Notes: generated by a model from the sequence alone, not told the origin. Numbered from the stretch's first letter, positions 9,925 through 21,600 are shown. The stretch: 64,000 nucleotides of DNA from Odontesthes bonariensis (GCF_027942865.1 NC_134516.1:26488822-26552821); one strand, 5' to 3'. Numbers and translations: made by a program.

Positions 9925-11310
9925 TGTAATTAAACCTTTACTTAAAAAACCTACTCTTGATCCAGAAGTGTTGGCTCATCATAGACCTATATCCAATCTC
10001 CCTTTTATGTCTAAAGTTCTTGAAAAAATAGTTGCAGCTCAGCTTTGTGATCACTTACACAGAAATAATCTGTTTGAAGAGTTTCAGTCAGGATTCAGAG
10101 TGCATCATAGCACAGAAACTGCACTGCTGAAAGTTACCAATGATCTCCTCTTAGCCTCTGATAGCGGACTTGTATCTGTGCTTGTCCTGTTGGATCTCAG
10201 TGCTGCTTTTGATACGGTCGATCACAGTATCTTATTACACAGACTTGAACATGTTATTGGGATTAAAGGAACTGCATTAGGCTGGTTTAAGTCATTATAT
10301 TTATCTGATAAATTTCAGTTTGTTCTTGTAAATGAAGAATCTTCCTCACACACCAGATTAAGTCATGGAGTTCCCCAGGGTTCTGTGCTTGGACCGATTC
10401 TTTTCACTTTATACATGCTTCCATTAAGTAACATTATTAGACAGCATGGCATAAATTTCCATTGCTATGCTGATGATACTCAGCTGTACTTATCTATAAA
10501 ACCAGATGAACCCAATAGGTTGGTCAGACTACAAGCATGTCTTAAAGACATAAAGACCTGGATGACTCAGAACTGTCTGCTTCTAAATTCAGACAAAACT
10601 GAAGTCGTTATCTTTGGACCTGAGCGTTTCAGGGAGAAATTGTCTAGCTATATAGTTACTCTAGATGGTATTTCCTTGGCTTCTAGTTCTACAGTGAGGA
10701 ACCTTGGAGTTATTTTTGACCAGAACTTATTATTTGACTCACATATAAAACAGGTTTCTAGGACTGCCTTCTTTCATCTTCGTAAGATTGTTAAAATCAG
10801 GAACATCTTGTTTCAGAGTGATGCAGAAAAACTAGTCCATGCATTTGCTACTTCAAGATTGGACTACTGTAATTCTTTATTATTGGGCTGTCCCACATAT
10901 TCTCTGAAAAGCCTCCAGCTGATCCAAAATGCTGCAGCCAGAGTTCTGATGAGAACTAACAGGAGAGATCATATTTCTCCAGTTTTAGCTTCTCTTCATT
11001 GGCTCCCTGTTAAATTCAGAATAGAATTTAAGATTCTTCTCCTTACATATAAAGCTCTTAATGACCGAGCTCCATCATATCTTAAAGATCTCATTGTAAG
11101 ATATTTTCCTAACAGAGCACTTCGTTCCCAAACTGCAGGTTTACTTGAGGTTCCCAGAGTTTCTAAAAGTAGAATGGGAGGCAGAGCCTTCAGTTATCAG
11201 GCCCCTCTCTTGTGGAATAAGCTGCCAGTAAATGTCCGGGAAGCAGACACCCTTTCCACTTTTAAGACCAGGCTTAAAACTTTCCTTTTTTATAAAGCTT
11301 ATAGTTAGGT
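9925..11310 (+). mobile_element. L2/CR1-clade LINE, 5'-truncated, open reverse transcriptase
   Basis: A non-LTR retrotransposon piece encoding the reverse transcriptase and C-terminal part of the ORF2 protein. The frame is open from about 9927 (AVIKPLLKKPTLDP) through to the stop after 11308, roughly 460 codons. Seen in order: HHRPISNLPFMSKVLEKI; FDTVDHSILLHRLE near 10208; HGVPQGSVLGPILFTLYM near 10366; catalytic YADDTQLYL near 10465; LNSDKTEV; RNLGVIFDQNL; HWLPVKFRIEFKILLLTYKAL; ending LSTFKTRLKTFLFYKAYS. The endonuclease is missing because of ordinary 5' truncation. The insertion point lies inside a tRNA unit right after TTGTAACACACT (compare 9000). A degraded relative of the same family lies at 50400-50730. 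The absence of stops suggests a recent insertion. Confidence 0.93.
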
Positions 11311-12404
11311 CTGTTGAATCTGATAGTGTGTCTGCTAGTGTGTCTTGTCCTGCCTCCACCTCTGGCACCCTCTATACTTTCATTACCCCCTACCCGAACC
11401 GGGGTTTGAATCCCATTCCCGCCTATCTTAACTCTTTTATTTCTCCCCCTACCCGAACCAGGGTTTGCATCCCCACCCCGCTGTGACTGCTGTGCAGTTG
11501 GTGAGAGTGAGTTGTATGGCTTTGTTTTTGCTGGTATTTTTAGTGATTGTAGGGCTGTTTAGGTGAGTTTGTCTGCTGAATCTGCTAGTGTGTCTTGTCC
11601 TGCCTCCACCTCTGGCACCTTCTATACTTTCATTACCCCCTACCCGAACCAGGGTTTGAATCCCATTCCCGCGTATCTTACCTTTTTTATTTCTCCCCAT
11701 ACCCGAACCAGGGTTTGCATCCCCACCCCGCTGTGACTGGTGTGCAGTTGGTGAGAGGCTGAGGTAGCTTGTGGCTGTAAAAGATGGTTCTATATATGGA
11801 TCTATATAGGGAGTATAGGGAATTACTCACTGAGTCTGGTCCTTTATTTATTTTTATTTTTTTCGTTAGCACAAGTTTCTTGTGTTTACCTTGAATAGGG
11901 ATGGCTCAGGTAATCCTGAAACATCCCTTAACCCTCTAGACCCCAACAGAATTTTACAACAATGCTCCAGATTCTTGAGAATTCCGAAAGAAATGGGCAA
12001 TTTGAGAAACATTTCAAATAACCAAGAATAACTTGAAAACTAATGACAAGTGTTCATTGTAAGTTTCTTTCTATTTAAAGATTGGAAATGGCTCTTTCAA
12101 ATGATATGTGATCCATTAGGAATTATTCATTCATGTATTTCATAGACGACCATTGAACTGTATCAAAAAGGATATTTTGAGACTGAACAAATATTCACTC
12201 TTCTTTTTAACTTGAAATGGATAGTTATAGTACTGTAGGCATATTTAAGTATTATTTTGCATAACATATCAACATCTCAGGTGATTCTGAACAACCTCAG
12301 TAATAATAAAATGAGAGTAAAGTGAATGTAATGAAATTTGTTTTAATTGAAATTCAGTGTAATTTCCCCCCTCACCCGCTGCCATACACACACATTTCCA
12401 CACA

Positions 12405-12485
12405 TGCCTACATGTAATGTAAAGCGACCATGGGTATCTTGAAAAGCGCTATATAAAACTAAGTAATTGTTGTTATTATTATTAT
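12405..12485 (+). repeat. L2-type 3' tail (copy 1)
   Basis: ATGTAAAGCGACCATGGG, then CTTGAAAAGCGCTATATAAA and a TTATTATTATTAT tail: the conserved 3' end shared by fish L2 LINEs and their SINEs. Confidence 0.75.
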
Positions 12486-14390
12486 AGACGATAGGCTATA
12501 ATGCAGAGAAATAGGGGCAGCTATTTGGTAACCTTCCTCAGAGAAAAAAAGTTTGGGCCCACTTCAGAACTTCACTACAGTACCATGACAAGACTAACAC
12601 AAACAATTTTCCACAAAATGTATTAAGTATTTCAAATACGTTTGCACAATTACATTTATAAGATCGAGTTGATCGTAGTCTAACTCTGGCAACCTTAAAT
12701 GCTGGGGCTATCACTTGGTGGACGAATGATGGTGACAGGTCCGGTTTGAAATTCTGGCATTGTAATCAGGCACGACATCACTTGAAATGTTTGTTGATAG
12801 GCGCCTTACATAAACTGGGAAATATGTGTAGGCTACTTATACCAGGCAGGTAGTTAGATTACCAGTAGCAAACAAGGAGTTAGACTTTAAAAAAAATCTA
12901 GTTTTTATAGATATTTCCTCTCCGGAGTTCAGCGTTTCGAGTTGCTCTTGCTAGTGCTGTCACTGGATTACATCGCTACAATAAGGAAGGACTTGGATTT
13001 GGAAATTACTACTACTATTAATACTATTTCGGGATCTTCAATGGTAACCAACAGATAAGGTAATGATCATCATCATCTTTGCTTTATTATCTCTTAGTTT
13101 AGGTGTAGTCTGGTGTAGGTGTAGTCTGCTCTGTTGAAGGACACCGGCAAGCTCGCAAATAACGATAAATCAGCTGGAGTTAGCATGGCTAATCAAAACG
13201 GCTGTAGGTGACAAGGTTGGCCACTACGTCTCAAATTTAGGTTGTATATCTATCTAAATCACATTTACAACTTACGTTAGTGTCACTGAAATCCGAGTCG
13301 GACTGAATCTGCTGAATCTGCTAGTGTGTCTTGTCCTGCCTCCACCTCTGGCACCCTCTATACTTTCATTACCCCCTACCCGAACCGGGGTTTGAATCCC
13401 ATTCCCGCCTATCTTAACTCTTTTATTTCTTCCCCTACCCGAACCAGGGTTTGCATCCCCACCCCGCTGTGACTGGTGAGCAGTTGGTGAGAGTGAGTTG
13501 TATGGCTTTGTTTTTGCTGGTATTTTTAGTGATTGTAGGGCTGTTTAGGTGAGTTTGTCTGCTGAATCTGCTAGTGTGTCTTGTCCTGCCTCCACCTCTG
13601 GCACCTTCTATACTTTCATTACCCCCTACCCGAACCAGGGTTTGAATCCCATTCCCGCGTATCTTACCTTTTTTATTTCTCCCCATACCCGAACCAGGGT
13701 TTGCATCCCCACCCCGCTGTGACTGGTGTGCAGTTGGTGAGAGGCTGAGGTAGCTTGTGGCTGTAAAAGATGGTTCTATATATGGATCTATATAGGGAGT
13801 TTAGGGAATTACTCACTGAGTCTGGTCCTTTATTTATTTTTATTTTTTTCGTTAGCACAAGTTTCTTGTGTTTACCTTGAATAGGGATGGCTCAGGTAAT
13901 CCTGAAACATCCCTTAACCCTCTAGACCCCAACAGAATTTTACAACAATGCTCCAGATTCTTGAGAATTCCGAAAGAAATGGGCAATTTGAGAAACATTT
14001 CAAATAACCAAGAATAACTTGAAAACTAATGACAAGTGTTCATTGTAAGTTTCTTTCTATTTAAAGATTGGAAATGGCTCTTTCAAATGATATGTGATCC
14101 ATTAGGAATTATTCATTCATGTATTTCATAGACGACCATTGAATTGTATCAAAAAGGATATTTTGAGACTGAACAAATATTCACTCATCTTTTTAACTTG
14201 AAATGGATAGTTATAGTACTGTAGGCATATTTAAGTATTATTTTGCATAACATATCAACATCTCAGGTGATTCTGAACGACCTCAGTAATAATAAAATGA
14301 GAGTAAAGTGAATGTAATGAAATTTGTTTTAATTGAAATTCAGTGTAATTTCCCCCCTCACCCGCTGCCATACACACACATTTCCACACA

Positions 14391-14472
14391 TGCCTACATG
14401 TAATGTAAAGCGACCATGGGTATCTTGAAAAGCGCTATATAAAACTAAGTAATTGTTGTTATTATTATTATA
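14391..14472 (+). repeat. L2-type 3' tail (copy 2)
   Basis: Second copy of the same tail, carried along in the 1986-bp tandem duplication. Confidence 0.75.
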
Positions 14473-15745
14473 GACGATAGGCTATAATGCAGAGAAATAG
14501 GGGCAGCTATTTGGTAACCTTCCTCAGAGAAAAAAAGTTTGGGCCCACTTCAGAACTTCACTACAGTACCATGACAAGACTAACACAAACAATTTTCCAC
14601 AAAATGTATTAAGTATTTCAAATACATTTGCACAATTACATTTATAAGATCGAGTTGATCGTAGTCTAACTCTGGCAACCTTAAATGCTGGGGCTATCAC
14701 TTGGTGGACGAATGATGGTGACAGGTCCGGTTTGAAATTCTGGCATTATAATCAGGCACGACATCACTTGAAATGTTTGTTGATAGGCGCCTTACATAAA
14801 CTGGGAAATATGTGTAGGCTACTTATACCAGGCAGGTAGTTAGATTACCAGTAGCAAACAAGGAGTTAGACTTTAAAAAAAATCTAGTTTTTATAGATAT
14901 TTCCTCTCCGGAGTTCAGCGTTTCGAGTTGCTCTTGCTAGTGCTGTCACTGGATTACATCGCTACAATAAGGAAGGACTTGGATTTGGAAATTACTACTA
15001 CTATTAATACTATTTCGGGATCTTCAATGGTAACCAACAGATAAGGTAATGATCATCATCATCTTTGTTTTATTATCTCTTAGTTTAGGTGTAGTCTGGT
15101 GTAGGTGTAGTCTGCTCTGTTGAAGGACACCGGCAAGCTCGCAAATAACGATAAATCAGCTGGAGTTAGCATGGCTAATCAAAACGGCTGTAGGTGACAA
15201 GGTTGGCCACTACGTCTCAAATTTAGGTTGTATATCTATCTAAATCACATTTACAACTTACGTTAGTGTCACTGAAATCCGAGTCGGACTGAATCTGCTG
15301 AATCTGCTAGTGTGTCTTGTCCTGCCTCCACATCTGGCACCTTCTATACTTTCATTACCCCCTACCCGAACCAGGGTTTGAATCCCATTCCCGCGTATCT
15401 TACCTTTTTTATTTCTCCCCATACCCGAACCAGGGTTTGCATCCCCACCCCGCTGTGACTGGTGTGCAGTTGGTGAGAGGCTGAGGTAGCTTGTGGCTGT
15501 AAAAGATGGTTCTATATATGGATCTATATAGGGAGTTTAGGGAATTACTCACTGAGTCTGGTCCTTTATTTATTTTTATTTTTTTCGTTAGCACAAGTTT
15601 CTTGTGTTTACCTTGAATAGGGATGGCTCAGGTAATCCTGAAACATCCCTTAACCCTCAAGACCCCAACAGAATTTTACAACAATGCTCCAGATTCCTGA
15701 GAATTCCGAAAGAAATGGGCAATTTGAGAAACATTTCAAATAACT

Positions 15746-16070
15746 ACAGTAGATAGCACAATTTGCCGGCTAGTGAAGCTGCGCCCAAACGCAGAACCTC
15801 CGCTCTCATATCAGTCTCAACTGCGGCCAAGAGAAATCCCTCAAAATTTTTAAAACATGACAATATCTAGAAATAATTTAATACAAACATATGCTTTTGA
15901 TAATGAAAAAACAACGAAGAGGGTCTGATTTTTTTTGTATTTATTATATTTTAGCTTTTGAAAGCATCTGGTGACTTGTATTCATCAATGACATAACACC
16001 GGCCGGCCGCGGCCGTTGTGGGGTACTGCAGCACGGCCGGCCGCGGTCGCTACGGGGTATAAAGGGTTAA
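15746..16070. other. Non-coding stretch with repeated GC-rich palindromes
   Basis: No gene seen. The sequence departs from the tandem repeat at 15746. It contains two copies of a CCGGCCGGCCGCGG palindromic block (near 16002 and 16035), each followed by a GGGGTA motif, possibly ends of a small transposon. Confidence 0.5.
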
Positions 16071-16666
16071 GGCTGAGTTATACTTCTTTTTACTGCCCTT
16101 GCGCTTTCTTCTTGCGTTTATGTTAATGGCTCGAGACGTTTATACTTCATTTAGCTTTGCCGGCGCTTGCGTGTGCTGCATGGCGATTCACTACTAGGAG
16201 AGTAGGTGGAGTAGCGGGTTTTTTCAATGACATGATGAAAGGAAATTCACCGCCAGGACCTCTTCAAGTGATTCATGCTTCTTCTTCTTATAAATAGTCG
16301 GTATTTTGTCAGATTTTCAACACCTTGGGGGTCTAAACGACTACTTTCTCGCCTGAAAATGTTTCAAATGTTGCTAAAGTTATATATTTACAGAGTTTAT
16401 AGCTTAAGGGAAATCAGCTTTTCAGGCCGGCTGATTTCGGCTCGGACAGGAGTGAAGTGCACTGTGTGTAAACGCTCTGCATACTGTCAGATCGATGAGT
16501 ATGCCGTTTTCAAGTAGTAGGCTTGTGTCTTTTCTTGCATGAAGTTTAGAAAATTGAGGTGACACACGCAAGCTCGCAATGGGGGGCTTGCAACCGCGCA
16601 AGGGCTTGCGTTTCTTCTTGCGTCTTGCTTTGCGTCTTGCGTTACCGACTATAAACCAGGCTATAG
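16071..16666. mobile_element. Non-autonomous MITE, TTAA-flanked
   Basis: TTAA at 16067-16070 and 16667-16670. Left end GGCTGAGTTATACTTC; right end on the other strand GCCTGGTTTATAGTC, preceded by five extra bases, so the right boundary is not exact. The interior is rich in CTTGCGT repeats with no gene. TTAA points to the piggyBac/Kolobok style of targeting. Confidence 0.6.
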
Positions 16667-16906
16667 TTAAGCTGCTATAGGCCTAGACTGCTGGGGGGCC
16701 TCATCTGTCACACCTTTCCTCACTTTACTCTCTTTATGTATATGTGACATTATTGTGGTCATTAACTCGTGTTTCCCTGTTCCAACAGATATCCTTTGAA
16801 TGGTGTTACAGTGCCGCCGTCGCGGTGGCCCCCTGCCCCCGCACAACTGACTAGCCTACTCAACTCATCTTCTTTCCAGAACACAACCATGACAGCACAC
16901 ACCTGG

Positions 16907-16978
16907 AGGTTCCACCGAGATTTGAACTCAGATCACTGGATTCAAAGTCCAGAGTGCTGACCTTTACACCATAGAACC
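16907..16978 (-). tRNA. tRNA-Gln(TTG), unit D
   Basis: 72 nt; the loop is CTTTGAA so the anticodon is TTG, not CTG as in its neighbours. Acceptor GGTTCTA/TGGAACC pairs with one wobble. Confidence 0.85.
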
Positions 16979-17128
16979 CCTTCCTCAGTCAATTTACGCT
17001 CTCAGTCATGCAAATGCTTGACAATGAAAGGGTTTTAGCAACGTGTTTTTCTGTCAATTTTTCAGTGATACTCTTACAGCTTGTATTCTCAGAATTTGCA
17101 CGACAGTCAAGCAACACATTCTGTATCT

Positions 17129-17197
17129 TCTTCAATGGTCAAAGGTTAGAATCCGCCTGTTAAGCGGAGGAACAGGGTTTGATTCCTTAACGGAAGG
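17129..17197 (+). pseudogene. tRNA-Asp-like element, unit D (anticodon GTT)
   Basis: Anticodon arm CCGCCTGTTAAGCGG: GTC has become GTT (would read Asn codons). B box GGTTTGATTCC is altered. Probably non-functional. Confidence 0.5.
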
Positions 17198-17417
17198 CTG
17201 CCATTTTCGCTCAGCAGCTAGGTATTCGCCAAAGTCCGTTTCAAACAACAGCATTGGAAAATCTTTTTAAAACCTGAAAAAATTGACTTTACATGTCAAG
17301 AATAGCAGATGAGGCTCCCCTCCTATCCATAATTATGAATATGTTGATGTTGCTATCATTAACGTGCAGTCATACATCTTCACACAAGGATGAAATAAAT
17401 AAAGGAGGACCAAGTAA

Positions 17418-17490
17418 TGTTTCCGCCCTGTTTCGAACTGAGGACCTTTCGCGTGTTAGGCGAATGTGATAACCGCTACACTACGGAAAC
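17418..17490 (-). tRNA. tRNA-Val(AAC), unit D
   Basis: 73 nt, acceptor GTTTCCG/CGGAAAC perfect, anticodon AAC; one T-stem A-A mismatch. Confidence 0.85.
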
Positions 17491-17827
17491 TGGAACCATG
17501 CCTATTCACTAGTGATCCGGAAGCCAAAGAATGAGGTAAGTCTTCCCAAATTTTGTTGCTCGCGGAAAGAGTTTGTGGAGTCGCAACAAATTGAGTCAGA
17601 AGTGGGATTGTAACACGCTCCTCTTGGAGAGCATGGATAAATAGACGCATCGTAAATGAATATGCAAGAGGAAACCAAAAAAAGATTCAACTAGCAACAC
17701 AGAGGTGTGACGTCACATACCACAGATCCTCTCAGCTGGAATCGTGCACTCTGGTGTCCTTTCACAACTGACTAGCCTACTCAACTCATCTTCTTTCCAG
17801 AACACAACAATAACAACACACACATGA

Positions 17828-17899
17828 AGGTTCCACCGAGATTTGAACTCGGATCACTGCATTCAGAGTCCAGAGTGCTGACCTTTACACCATGGAACC
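17828..17899 (-). tRNA. tRNA-Gln(CTG), unit E
   Basis: 72 nt, anticodon CTG; one anticodon-stem pair is disrupted (TGCAG instead of TCCAG). Confidence 0.78.
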
Positions 17900-18051
17900 C
17901 CTTCCACAGTCAATTTACGCTCTCAGTCATGCAAATGCTCGACAATGGAAGGATTTTAGCAACGTGATTTTTTTTGACAATTTTTCAGTGATACTCTTAC
18001 AGCTTGTATTCTCAGAATTCGCACGACAGAAAAGCAACACATTCAGTATCT

Positions 18052-18120
18052 TCTTCAATGGTCAAAGGTTAGAATCCGCCTGTCAAGCGGAGGAACAGGG
18101 TTCGATTCCTTGATGGAAGG
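18052..18120 (+). pseudogene. tRNA-Asp-like element, unit E
   Basis: 69 nt, anticodon GTC, 3' acceptor ATGGAAG. It lies at the junction where the array gives way to a LINE-like tail. Confidence 0.5.
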
Positions 18121-18440
18121 TTGCCATGTGATTGCTGCTGCTTGTGCTTTTTTGTTTCTGTGTTTGTTCTCTGCTTGTCTGCTTACAGGTGCTCCTGCTG
18201 CCTCTAAGGCTGGATTCCTCAAAAAAGCCTTGGATTGTCTTCAGTTTTGTTTTTACAGGTGTAGCAGCTGGTTTTCTGATTTTTCATTGTTTTCTATGTT
18301 TGTCTCTTCATATTTCTGTTCTTTTTTTTCCCTTCTTCGCTCTCCCTCTCTCTCTGTCCCCCGGTCCGGTTCGGCACTATCACACTATCACATCATGTTA
18401 AGTATTGTAACAAAAACAAATAAATAAAAATAAGGAGTCG
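18121..18440 (+). repeat. Dispersed repeat with A-rich (AAATA) tail
   Basis: About 310 bp, pyrimidine-rich, ending GTAACAAAAACAAATAAATAAAAATA. An inverted copy lies at 43570-43878, in both cases next to the Asp-like tRNA. The tail suggests the 3' end of a non-LTR retrotransposon; family not identified. Confidence 0.6.
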
Positions 18441-18448
18441 ATGGAGGG

Positions 18449-18600
18449 GGCTGCGAGGTGGTGTGGTGGTTAGCACAGTCGCCTCACAGCAAGAAGGTTC
18501 CAGATTCAACACCAAGCCGGGGCCTTTCTGTGTGGAGTTTGCATGTTCTCCCCGTGTATGAGTGGGTTCTCTCCGGGTACTCCGGCTTCCTCGGCTGGGA
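18449..18600 (+). repeat. tRNA-derived SINE-like sequence
   Basis: GTGGTGTGGTGGTTAGCACAG followed by CGCCTCACAGCAAGAAGG forms a pol III A-box-like head, then the block TTTCTGTGTGGAGTTTGCATG common in fish genomes. The B-box region (GATTCAACACC) is degraded. Confidence 0.6.
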
Positions 18601-18611
18601 TGGAGACGCTG

Positions 18612-19210
18612 TTTGGCTTATTGGTGCTCCTCCTAAAATCAGCAGCTGAGGTGATTATTCCCACACCAGGCCACACAGTGGCTGCCCACCTCCCTGCCTC
18701 TTGTCCTTCCTTCCCTGGTTACATGTCAGATTTTAAAAAATAACTTACATTATTCTGTCTTGGGAAACACTGCTGGTGGAAAACATGATACTGGCTGCTG
18801 AAAAACTGGCAGAAGTGGACCTTCCAACGTGACAGTGACAGGAAGTAATCAGCTGAAGTCGTCCAGAGATTAACAGAGAACACAAATCAACATTCTGGAA
18901 TCCGGACTTCACTTCCATCCAGAATCTGTGGTTGGAACCACAGACCAGAAGAGACAGAACAGAAGCCTTCACAAAGCTGTGATGTCATCACTGTGGTGAC
19001 ATCACAATCGATGTCATCTCTGATCTTGTTTGACATCACAAAGTTTCTACAGGCCAGACATTTTCACTGCTTTTTCACAGCTGGTCAGGAGTTTATCTGA
19101 AGAAACACGTCCAGGTTTTGAAGCATATTTGAAAGTCACAGCAAACGGTTTTCACATCGCCTAAAAAACACTTAATTACTATCTTAAATAATCATTTTAA
19201 CAAGCACTTA
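18612..19210. repeat. Duplicated segment, copy 1 of 3
   Basis: A 500-600 bp sequence present here, inverted at 42640-43235, and again at 59522-60030. On one strand it holds an open frame of about 75 codons (KASVLSLLVCGSNHRFWME..) in all three copies, but the frame has no recognisable domain and the copies are so similar that openness is weak evidence for coding. Confidence 0.8.
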
Positions 19211-19423
19211 GAAACAACGCTTACTTGCTATCTTAAAAAGTTTTTTTTTTTAAAGTACTTAAAGCCATAATGTGTAATATTTCACGTTGTCTATTAACAA
19301 ATTTGAGTCTTATCATTCACAAGTATTACCTCAATCGTTATTAATTACCTCCATCACAAAAGTGCAATGTTCTTATATTCTTTATATTCAGCATACGAAT
19401 GTACATAAGAGTGTTACACCCCA

Positions 19424-20106
19424 ATGAATGTCTCCATGTTGCTCCGCCATTTTAAAACTACGGGATTTGTAGAAGGACATATCATCGGCTTCGCATTTTC
19501 CGTTTCCAATGTGAAAACGAAAAATGCGAAGCCGAGGGGATTCCCTCTAACGCCTCTGCTGCCGACCGAGATTATGGATCAGAGAAATGACAGAACTCTT
19601 ACCGACAGAAGAATGAAAAGATCAGCTATTTATAGCATGGGATGGATATTCTGAGGACAAAGCTGCTGAAGAAACATTTCTTTCTGACAGGAGAAAAAGA
19701 CAGAAGAGTGGCAGCAGAGAGCGGCTGCTCCATGACTGAGGAAAAACTAAAGAAGGTGGAAAACTGTTTGACGTGTGAGCGTCATCTCCGTCAAAAGTGT
19801 GAGCAGGAGCTCAAGCAGTGCAACCGAGTCACTGCAGGATTGTGTGAAACTCTGAAAGCAGCAGCAGCAGAAAGTGAATATCAGTCAGTTCTGAAAGAGG
19901 CAGAGAGCTGGAAAGAGCAACTGAAAGAAAAGAGCCACGTTGGTGGAGCGGAACTCTCTCTTAGATTAGCCAGAACTATCGAGAAAAGCCAGGCTTTCTG
20001 CGAATCCAGCTGCAAATCCTCAGGACTTCCAAAACTTCCAGACTTCCGAACTGGGTTCCAGTTCCTACTCTTTATTCTTTCATCAGTTTTGCAAGCTATG
20101 ACTTAG
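19424..20106 (+). pseudogene. Coiled-coil gene fragment, copy 1
   Basis: At 19642-20106 a 154-codon open frame starts MDILRTKLLKKHFFLTGEKD and continues with a charged, heptad-like stretch (TEEKLKKVENCLTCERHLRQ, then ESWKEQLKEKSHVGGAEL and RLARTIEKSQAFCESS). It is about 97% identical to a frame at 60439-60897. I do not recognise the family; a soluble coiled coil is all I can say. Upstream, the sequence matching the second copy starts only at 19539; the part before it is replaced by unrelated DNA with a hairpin (19487-19536). The frame changes around 19560-19655, so no continuous longer product is visible. Either a multi-copy gene fragment or part of an unrecognised repeat. Confidence 0.45.
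19487..19536. repeat. Inverted repeat / hairpin
   Basis: GGCTTCGCATTTTCCGTTT and its near-perfect complement AAACGAAAAATGCGAAGCC, separated by about ten bases. It sits exactly where the first copy of the duplicated gene stops matching the second. Confidence 0.75.
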
Positions 20107-20695
20107 CATTTAAAGCAGCTGATTATCAGCTTTCTACTAAATTATTTTCACTGGACCACTTAATGAATGTGCGTATAAACAGCACACAGATTTTAAAGTG
20201 TCATTTATGCCTCTTTAATGCTTTCCGAATGTAATTTTCCTCTGTTCACATAACAAGTCAAATGGTTAGGGTACGGGACGGTGGAGGTTCTCCTCCTGTC
20301 ACACTACGTAACATCAAAATGAACTTACAAACCGTGAAATAGTCAGAGTTAGAGTAAAAGCTGAGGGCAGGATGCCATTTCCTTGAAATGTGTAGCGGAA
20401 AATAATACGCAAAAGCATAAAAAAGCCTTGTAAAAACACAGTAAATGACTTGGCGTGTAATAAGTACACCGCTTCATGAGATCTGGCTGTAACTGGTGAA
20501 AGTGACTTCCTCTGAACACCAGGGTCTGAGTTGAAAACCCAACAATATCTGCAAAATATGATGAAGTTTTGAACCAATTGGAGACACTTCTACTCATGGC
20601 TTTGACTATTCTTGAGGTACAGAATCACAAAAAACACTTCCTGAAGTGGATCCAGTTCCTGCTCTTGATTCCTTCATCAGTTTTATGAACCATGT

Positions 20696-20769
20696 GGTGC
20701 TGTGGCTTAGTTGGTCAAAGAGCCTGTCTTGTAAACAGGAGATCCTGGGTTCAAATCTCAGCAGTGCCT
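20696..20769 (+). tRNA. tRNA-Thr(TGT)
   Basis: 74 nt, acceptor GGTGCTG/CAGTGCC, loop CTTGTAA gives TGT; T-loop TTCAAAT. The body matches the vertebrate tRNA-Thr(AGT) type, so the anticodon has changed relative to its repeated siblings. Confidence 0.88.
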
Positions 20770-21026
20770 GTGGGCATTCAGAGCTGCCTATGTCTTAGTG
20801 TGAGAATCTGTTGTTAGCAGAGTTCTACTGAGTGCTTTGCATTGTTGGTATTTCTCGAATGATGGACCTCTAATTGAGCATCATGATTATTATGAGTCTG
20901 TTCTTTGGTCTTCATAAAAATGTTTTTTAGAAGTCATAGTTAGTTTTAGGAGAGTCTCAGGACCTTGTTTCCTGAAATGGATCCAGTTCCTGCTCTTTAC
21001 TCTTTCATCAGTTTTATGAACCATGT

Positions 21027-21063
21027 GGCGCTGTGGCTTAGTTGGTCAAAGTGCCTGTCTAGT
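21027..21063 (+). pseudogene. tRNA-Thr fragment, cut in the anticodon arm
   Basis: 5' half of a tRNA-Thr(AGT) gene, 331 bp after the previous one, ending abruptly at GTCTAGT. The following TGTAAAAATTGG starts foreign sequence. Confidence 0.88.
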
Positions 21064-21600
21064 GTAAAAATTGGCTTTGTTCTTAGACATTATGAGTGAA
21101 ATACTCTCAGTACTTTTCCATGATGACCTAAAGTGATCCAGGAGTACGGAGACAAAACAACTGGGAAAGCAAGGGCAGATTCACACACACACATTGTTTT
21201 GGGCTGATCCAGAGACTATGACGAAGCATGTTGGACCTACTCATGTCCAATCATACTCGGTCGAGTGTGAGTCCAACCTATGAGGCTATAAATACAAATG
21301 ATAACCGGAGGTCGAGGTGCAGTCTGACGGACTTCCTGCGGGATATGATATGCTTTGACGTACTGGTGACCTCTCCTTCCAAGATTAGTTCCGGATCAGA
21401 ATGCTGAACAGACGTTCAGCCAAGAGGAGAACCGAGCACCAAGCAGTGACAGGATTGGTCCAGAAGAGACTACACGACATCATAAAAATTTGTATTTGTT
21501 CATCTGTTGTATTTCATGTAATCATTAAGCTGATTAATCATTTTGTGGGTATAAATCAACCAATCATTAGTATGTTCATTGCCAGTGGGGTGACTCGGCT
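21062..21600 (+). mobile_element. Possible LTR-type element remnant
   Basis: Starts TGTAAAA exactly where a tRNA-Thr gene is broken, has a TATA-like CTATAAATA near 21282, and could end in ..TTGCCA near 21593. No coding parts are identified. It looks like an old, broken fragment; the end and the family are uncertain. Confidence 0.3.

Larger units (their letters stand above)
11335..15745. repeat. 1986-bp tandem duplication with 250-bp internal repeat
   Basis: Unit = block a (250 bp) + block b (1736 bp). Copies: a 11335-11584, b 11585-13320; a 13321-13570, b 13571-15306; a third, cut b 15307-15745. Blocks a and the start of b are themselves related (CTAGTGTGTCTTGTCCTGCC, then TACCCGAACC.GGGTTTG twice). 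The repeat starts in what should be the 3' tail of the LINE, so the LINE tail was part of the amplified unit. Copies differ by only scattered bases, so the duplication is recent. I see no gene in block b, only an L2 tail. Confidence 0.92.
16850..18120. repeat. tRNA-Gln / Asp-like / tRNA-Val array, part 2 (units D, E)
   Basis: Array resumes at about 16846 (ACAACTGACTAGCC, the unit's upstream sequence) and continues with a 921-bp period (Gln at 16907 and 17828). Unit E stops after the Asp-like element, where a LINE-type tail starts. Confidence 0.9.

Noticed and set aside
11380-11470. TACCCGAACCGGGGTTTGAATCCC as a tRNA T arm
   Set aside because: It resembles a B box, but no acceptor, D or anticodon arm can be drawn on either strand.
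1-17490. Reading regularly spaced repeats as a CRISPR array
   Set aside because: Units are 385-1986 bp with tRNA genes, in a vertebrate genome; no short direct repeats with unique spacers.
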